Of a DNA stretch of 64,000 nt, positions 59,859 to 64,000 are shown one piece after another. The notes beneath the pieces are model-generated. The model saw only the letters and a program-made list of their open reading frames with translations. It had not been told where the DNA came from and searched no databases. Position 1 is the first letter of the stretch. Each line of letters starts with the position of its first letter. The DNA is from Longirhabdus pacifica (lineage in GTDB: Bacteria; Bacillota; Bacilli; Paenibacillales; DSM-105158), in contig NZ_QXJP01000013.1 of NCBI RefSeq assembly GCF_004115085.1, forward strand, positions 1 through 64,000, read 5' to 3'. The position numbers and the translations under genes are program-made.

Positions 59859-60557
59859 ATGAAAAAGTTCGTCACCCTATTGCTGTTAGGTACTGTGTTA
59901 ACCACTTCTACTTCCATAGCATCAACAAAAAATATACAAAGCATAGCGACAACTTCAACATCAGTGAATGGGAACATAGTCTCGCTTAGTGAAACAGTAA
60001 AAAGTGAAGAATTTAGGAGATTTCATGATGTGGGGGTAGATCGTGTGGAAGGTGCTAGTTTATTAATGTCCAAGCTACAAGAAGGTAGTTTAGACGAAAC
60101 AAGAAGTAAGATGGATTTTTCTAGCATGATCAAATTTATTCAAACACAACATGACCTTGCTGTTACAGGCACATTGAAGCATTCATTGTCTTCTTCTGCA
60201 ACAGTATCAGAAACCATTGATCAGGTTACTGATTTAGTTCTTTCTAATTTAGGACTAGAACTAACGGATAAAAACAAACTTGAATATAGGAAGGTGATAA
60301 AGAAAGCATTTATTGGACTATGGTCACAGGAAGATGAGAAATGGTTCCATTTATCTTCTGCAAATAATGAGAATTCATCTTATTCTTATTTCTTAATGTT
60401 TGTAGTTGAAAGAAACGGTTTGCTGTTCACCCTACCTTTAGAGTTAGAGGTTACAGCAAATACTTCAGAGTTCGGTATTTTACACATGAATGAAAATAAT
60501 ACATTTAACTTTGATATTAACCTTACCGGCTTGAAGGTATTAAAAATGGACATTTAA
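59859..60557 (+). CDS. Secreted Cyt-like cytolysin paralogue 2
   Basis: 232 residues with signal peptide (KKFVTLLLLGT.., cleavage probably after SIA near residue 20). The core aligns with Cyt2 by MDFSSMIKFIQTQHDL, AVTGTLKHSL (Cyt: GVTGTINQSV) and a helix ending SNLGLEL (Cyt: RNVLGLVI), then YSYFLMFVVERNG and the final GLKVLKM strand. GGAGGTGAAAAA precedes the ATG; the in-frame ATG at 59820 lacks a site. 62 bp behind paralogue 1, so probably co-transcribed. Function as a cytolysin is inferred from family. Confidence 0.82.
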   Translation: MKKFVTLLLLGTVLTTSTSIASTKNIQSIATTSTSVNGNIVSLSETVKSEEFRRFHDVGVDRVEGASLLMSKLQEGSLDETRSKMDFSSMIKFIQTQHDLAVTGTLKHSLSSSATVSETIDQVTDLVLSNLGLELTDKNKLEYRKVIKKAFIGLWSQEDEKWFHLSSANNENSSYSYFLMFVVERNGLLFTLPLELEVTANTSEFGILHMNENNTFNFDINLTGLKVLKMDI

Positions 60558-60611
60558 CCTGTACATCATAGCACTTAAAAAAATTGTACTTCATTTGAGG
60601 AGGAATATAAT

Positions 60612-61337
60612 ATGAAAAAATTACTAAACATCGCTGTTATTTCTGCATTATCTCTTAATTTATCTTTAGCTTCTGCTGCAACTGCGGCAACTACTGTACC
60701 CACAGCACCAATTGCACCTACTTCTAATACGGTCATTTCAAATGAAACGATGAATATGCCAGCATTTATTTTACAAGAAGACGGTGAAGTTGTTTTTAAA
60801 GAAGTATGGGAATTACCTTTCGAACAGATTGTACCAGCTGCACTTATGTCTAAAAAGTTCGAAGCTGCTATCAATCCGCAAAGCCTAGAACTTGACTTCG
60901 CTTCTGCAATTGATATTGTAAAGCAAGATAGCAACATGGCGTTAATTGGAACAGTAAACCAAACCATTACTGAACAAGAAGCAAATGTTGAGGTCATGGT
61001 AAATAGACTAGTTGACTTGCTATCTAGCGTATTAGGTATTGCATTATCTGGGGACACACTAGAAGCATATGCAGAAGCAATGCGCGCGACGTTCTTAAAT
61101 TTACCTGAAGAAAATACGAACTACTTAATTTGGAAATCTAGCAATGCTAGTAATGTAAGTTACCAGTACAATATTTTCTTTGCTGTAGAAAAAAATGGTA
61201 TCTTATTCGGAATGCCAGTAGGTTTAACCATTTCTGCTGATACTTCTAAGTATGAGATTTTAGGACTTACGGCATTTGATCAACACAATTACAGTGTTAA
61301 TGTAAAAGCAATTAAAGTCATGAATTTCGACTTCTAA
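60612..61337 (+). CDS. Secreted Cyt-like cytolysin paralogue 3
   Basis: 241 residues with signal peptide (MKKLLNIAVIS.., cleavage near ASAATA). This is the clearest Cyt homologue: FEAAINPQSLELDFASAI, then LIGTVNQTI (Cyt2: VTGTINQSV), then VLGIALSG (Cyt2: VLGLVINS), then NYLIWKSSNAS with YQYNIFFAVEKNG (Cyt2: WIVWRNLSAT, YFYKILFSIQNED), ending NYSVNVKAIKVM (Cyt2: YEVKMKALTVV). Cyt proteins insert a beta-rich C-terminal half into lipid. GGAGGAATATAAT precedes the ATG, 54 bp after paralogue 2. A bidirectional terminator follows. Confidence 0.88.
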   Translation: MKKLLNIAVISALSLNLSLASAATAATTVPTAPIAPTSNTVISNETMNMPAFILQEDGEVVFKEVWELPFEQIVPAALMSKKFEAAINPQSLELDFASAIDIVKQDSNMALIGTVNQTITEQEANVEVMVNRLVDLLSSVLGIALSGDTLEAYAEAMRATFLNLPEENTNYLIWKSSNASNVSYQYNIFFAVEKNGILFGMPVGLTISADTSKYEILGLTAFDQHNYSVNVKAIKVMNFDF

Positions 61338-61385
61338 TTTCTCTTATGGAAATAAAATGTTGTCTACATCGTTATAATTGGTGAT

Positions 61386-61440
61386 ATACAAAAACAAAAA
61401 ACAGGCGAATGGATCATCTATTCGTCTGTTTTATTTTTTG
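61386..61440. terminator. Bidirectional terminator
   Basis: AACAGGCGAAT pairs with ATTCGTCTGTT (61400-61410 with 61420-61430; one G-U), followed by TTTATTTTTT on the plus side and flanked by an A-rich run that gives T's on the minus side. It serves the Cyt-like array and the convergent dehydrogenase. Confidence 0.87.
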
Positions 61441-61514
61441 CGATACAAAATTTGTTTTCTATACTCTACTAATTCATTTTCTACTTTACTGCATTTTGAA
61501 TTGATTTCTATGAT

Positions 61515-62330
61515 CTATTTGTTTGCAAATTCAGCCATGACTTTCTTTTTCATAATTTTACTGTACATATTGGGGGCGAATCTACTTAACCATAACGACG
61601 ATTTAGAAATAGGACTAATATACATTCTCTTCTTATTTTTCAAAGCCCCTTTTACAATACATGCAGCTACATAGTCCGGTGTCAACACATTGCCTACCGT
61701 TTTAATTTGGTTTAACGGTTTTTTTCCATCACCACTTAGTGCATTTTGTACAATAGCTGTTTTAATGAACGAAGGGTAGACAAGCATGACGTGCACACCA
61801 TACTCTTCTACTTCTGAGCGAAGCGTTTCAAAGAAACCGTGCAGCGCATGTTTACTAGCAGAATATGCTGTTCTCCCATACAATGGAGCAAATCCAGCAA
61901 CACTAGAAAGTGCGATAAACGTACCTTTACTTTTTATCACAGAAGGTAGCGTATAATGGGTTAAGTTAATAGCCCCGATGACATTTACGTCTAGCACGTT
62001 ATGTAGCACATCCAGTTTAGTATCGATGAACGGACTTCGATGAGATATTCCGGCATTATGAATGACAATATCTATGGAATCATATTTCTTTTCTATCTCT
62101 GCCATCGTTTCTTGACACTTGCTTTTATCTGTAATGTCCATTAAAAAAACGCCACAGTCTATGTTATTGTCTTTCAATTGAGACTGTAAACTTTCTAGCT
62201 TTTCTAAACTAATATCTACAGCAATGATGGACGCTCCTTTTGATCCAAAAGCGAAGCAAAGTTCGGTTCCAAGCCCTCCTGCTGCCCCAGTAATAAGAAC
62301 ATTTTTATGTTGTAATTTAGTATGATCCAA
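61515..62330 (-). CDS. Short-chain dehydrogenase/reductase
   Basis: 271-residue SDR. The cofactor loop is GAAGGLGTE near residues 14-22, and the active site YSASK is present near residue 155. NAG at the NNAG position reads HNAG (VIHNAGIS). The substrate is unknown. TTG at 62330 is preferred, with GTGGAGGGG upstream; ATG at 62357 has no site. It follows the epimerase gene in the same direction with 123 bp between them. Confidence 0.85.
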   Translation of the reverse strand: MDHTKLQHKNVLITGAAGGLGTELCFAFGSKGASIIAVDISLEKLESLQSQLKDNNIDCGVFLMDITDKSKCQETMAEIEKKYDSIDIVIHNAGISHRSPFIDTKLDVLHNVLDVNVIGAINLTHYTLPSVIKSKGTFIALSSVAGFAPLYGRTAYSASKHALHGFFETLRSEVEEYGVHVMLVYPSFIKTAIVQNALSGDGKKPLNQIKTVGNVLTPDYVAACIVKGALKNKKRMYISPISKSSLWLSRFAPNMYSKIMKKKVMAEFANK

Positions 62331-62453
62331 TGGTACCCCTCCACTCTTTACATTCAAGTTTTTATGCTAACAAGAAAAGAAGTCACACACACACATGACG
62401 CTATTCCCTCTGTTTATATAACGCTGGATCTATATTACTCTTCCTATTGTATT

Positions 62454-63413
62454 CTATTTCGTATTATGCTTCTGCTCTAGAAAGTACTGGAATACTTGCA
62501 TAGATGTTAGCTTTGGAGTATAGCCAAACTCATGCTTTAATTTGTAGTTATCCAGCACAGGGCGATATCGGAGAAAATTCACCTGTTCTTCTCCGTATTG
62601 TGTTAATGATAATCGCTTTAAAATAAAGAGGATGGATTTCAATAACCATGACGGTATCCAAAGTATTTTTTTATTCAGTATGTGAGCTACATCGGTTATC
62701 GTTAGCGCTCCATCACCTGCAACGTTGAAAATACCAGTCTGCTTGTCAACAATACCCTTTATGAGACACGCTACAACGTCTTGATCCCAAATGAATACAA
62801 AAGGACTTTTTGAACCGTGAATGCCAACTAACATTTTCTTTTCAAACAATGAAGTAATCTGATTATTCGTTGATTTTCCGAGAATCGTCCCCACTCGAAA
62901 AATAACTTGTTCTAGTTCAGGATGCTGCTCTCGATATTGGGACAGCCGTTCTTCCACAAGACGTTTATGATGAGCATAAGCGAAAGCTTCATTCCCTCTA
63001 ATCGGATGATCTTCTGTTATCCATTCGGCATTATCACGATGATAGCCGTACGCTGCACCACTAGAAGTAAGCACAATGCGCTTCACCTTATTTTCAACAC
63101 AGGCTTTCAGTACGTTTTCCGTTCCCTTTACATCCACAGCGTACTCAAATTCACGGTTACTTTTCTTCCCCGGTGTCACAATAGAAGCTAAATGCACTAC
63201 CGTTTCAATCTCATATTGCTTCATCACTTCACTCATTTGCTCCGACCGCACATCTAAGTGTACAAACTGAATACAATCATCTTTGATGCTGATGTCTCTA
63301 ATATCAGCGGCGATAATATTCCACTGTGCTTCTTTTACATTGCTCATTTCGATTAGTTTTTTCAACAGATTACTTCCAAGATAACCTGCTGCACCCGTTA
63401 CTAGTACATTCAT
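62454..63413 (-). CDS. NAD-dependent epimerase/dehydratase family protein
   Basis: 319-residue extended SDR. The Rossmann loop is GAAGYLGS (residues 7-14). The catalytic region has TSSGAAYGYH near 120 and YAHHK near 150. It could be a nucleotide-sugar epimerase-like reductase or a steroid-dehydrogenase-like enzyme; the substrate is not evident. ATG overlaps the stop of the upstream transporter gene by 4 bp (ATGA), so they are co-translated. Confidence 0.85.
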   Translation of the reverse strand: MNVLVTGAAGYLGSNLLKKLIEMSNVKEAQWNIIAADIRDISIKDDCIQFVHLDVRSEQMSEVMKQYEIETVVHLASIVTPGKKSNREFEYAVDVKGTENVLKACVENKVKRIVLTSSGAAYGYHRDNAEWITEDHPIRGNEAFAYAHHKRLVEERLSQYREQHPELEQVIFRVGTILGKSTNNQITSLFEKKMLVGIHGSKSPFVFIWDQDVVACLIKGIVDKQTGIFNVAGDGALTITDVAHILNKKILWIPSWLLKSILFILKRLSLTQYGEEQVNFLRYRPVLDNYKLKHEFGYTPKLTSMQVFQYFLEQKHNTK

Positions 63414-64000
63414 ACCGATATCCCCTCACTAGTAGATTGCTGCCGTGGTATTTTAAATGACCAAAACGTAGCAAGTGATAAACCAGATATTAAATGCCAC
63501 ACTCCCCACCATGCTGCTACAATGGCCATTCCACCAATGCCATCAAAGAAGTTGAAAATGAGAACGAGTCCTAAGCCAGAGTTTTGAATGCCTAATTCGA
63601 TAGCGATCGTACGTCGATCTCTTTCAGGCAGTTTAAAAGCTCTTGCAGTAAAATAGCCAGATAAGATGGCTACGAGATTTTGTAAGAAAACAATGAAAAT
63701 AATCATGCCAATAAATTCAACAAAAATATTGAAGTTAGCTAAAAGTGTGACCGCGAGAAACCCGATGAAAAAAAAAATAGAGAAATATTTCATTCCTTTG
63801 TTTAATTTTTTAGCAAAAACAGGATATTTATATTTAATGAGCATGCCTATGATTAACGGTAAGCCTAACATCATGAAAATAGAAAACAACATATCTAACG
63901 GACTGATTGTAAAAGATCGTAATAACGTATTGGTTTCTGGATATAAAGACCCCCAGAACATAACATTAAAAGGGGTCATAAAGATGGCTATGACAGTGGA
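63410..64000 (-). CDS. Bile acid:sodium symporter family protein, 5' end beyond window
   Basis: At least 196 residues of the C-terminal part of a BASS-family transporter. The frame stays open to the window edge (codons before 63979 read STVIAIF), so the true start lies outside. Several transmembrane helices and the family segment RDRRTIAIELGIQNSGLGL, with its conserved polar residues, support the call. It is the first gene visible of a minus-strand operon with the epimerase and SDR. The cargo (bile acid, pantoate, organic anion) is not inferable. Confidence 0.85.
   Translation of the reverse strand, partial: STVIAIFMTPFNVMFWGSLYPETNTLLRSFTISPLDMLFSIFMMLGLPLIIGMLIKYKYPVFAKKLNKGMKYFSIFFFIGFLAVTLLANFNIFVEFIGMIIFIVFLQNLVAILSGYFTARAFKLPERDRRTIAIELGIQNSGLGLVLIFNFFDGIGGMAIVAAWWGVWHLISGLSLATFWSFKIPRQQSTSEGISV

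Overview
The window reads as a low-GC Gram-positive spore former of the family Bacillaceae. Evidence: AGGAGG-type ribosome sites in front of most genes, a T-box leader on metG, a YjcZ-family sporulation peptide, a Bacillus-type thiolase/acyl-CoA dehydrogenase/IcmF operon, and AT-rich intergenic DNA. A halotolerant genus such as Virgibacillus, Oceanobacillus or Gracilibacillus is my inference only.

Layout. 1-4.2 kb (minus strand): metG with its T-box leader, yidD, a Zur-type Fur regulator and a zinc-ribbon protein of unknown role. 4.8-6.6 kb (plus): a Fur-controlled siderophore ATPase and a FhuF-type reductase, with no permease. 6.7-7.7 kb: a nucleotidyltransferase and a YjcZ peptide. 7.9-12.9 kb (plus): a copper-delivery cluster of the nos type (nosL, nosD, second nosL, nosY, nosF, YtkA-like lipoprotein) without nosZ. 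13.1-17.7 kb: a CstR-like repressor with its operator, a membrane acyltransferase, a possible spore-appendage protein and an FAD oxidoreductase.

18.1-48.8 kb is one minus-strand biosynthetic cluster: asparagine synthetase, MFS exporter, Ntn-hydrolase acylase, a FAAL-NRPS of 2858 aa, an NRPS of 3497 aa ending in a thioesterase, then an argininosuccinate-lyase homologue, a PduX-like GHMP kinase, a cysteine-synthase-like PLP enzyme, an ATP-grasp ligase and threonine aldolase. The predicted product is an N-acyl pentapeptide. The kinase, PLP enzyme and lyase look like a route to 2,3-diaminobutyrate (or 2,3-diaminopropionate) as a building block. The acylase and exporter would fit an acylated precursor that is later trimmed.

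49.2-58.3 kb (minus) is a branched-chain/short-chain acyl-CoA operon (thiolase, 3-hydroxyacyl-CoA dehydrogenase, two acyl-CoA dehydrogenases, IcmF) with a candidate cre site. It is interrupted by two structured repeat families: a 129-bp unit in a near-perfect tandem array of almost five copies, also present singly at two other loci, and a GC-rich palindromic unit of about 193 bp in two copies.

59.0-61.3 kb (plus) holds three tandem secreted proteins that I recognise as paralogues of the Bacillus thuringiensis Cyt cytolysins, each with a Sec signal peptide. This tandem secreted Cyt array and the diaminobutyrate-type lipopeptide cluster are the most interesting parts of the window. 61.5-64 kb (minus): a short-chain dehydrogenase, an NAD-dependent epimerase and the 3' part of a bile-acid:sodium-symporter-family gene cut by the window edge.
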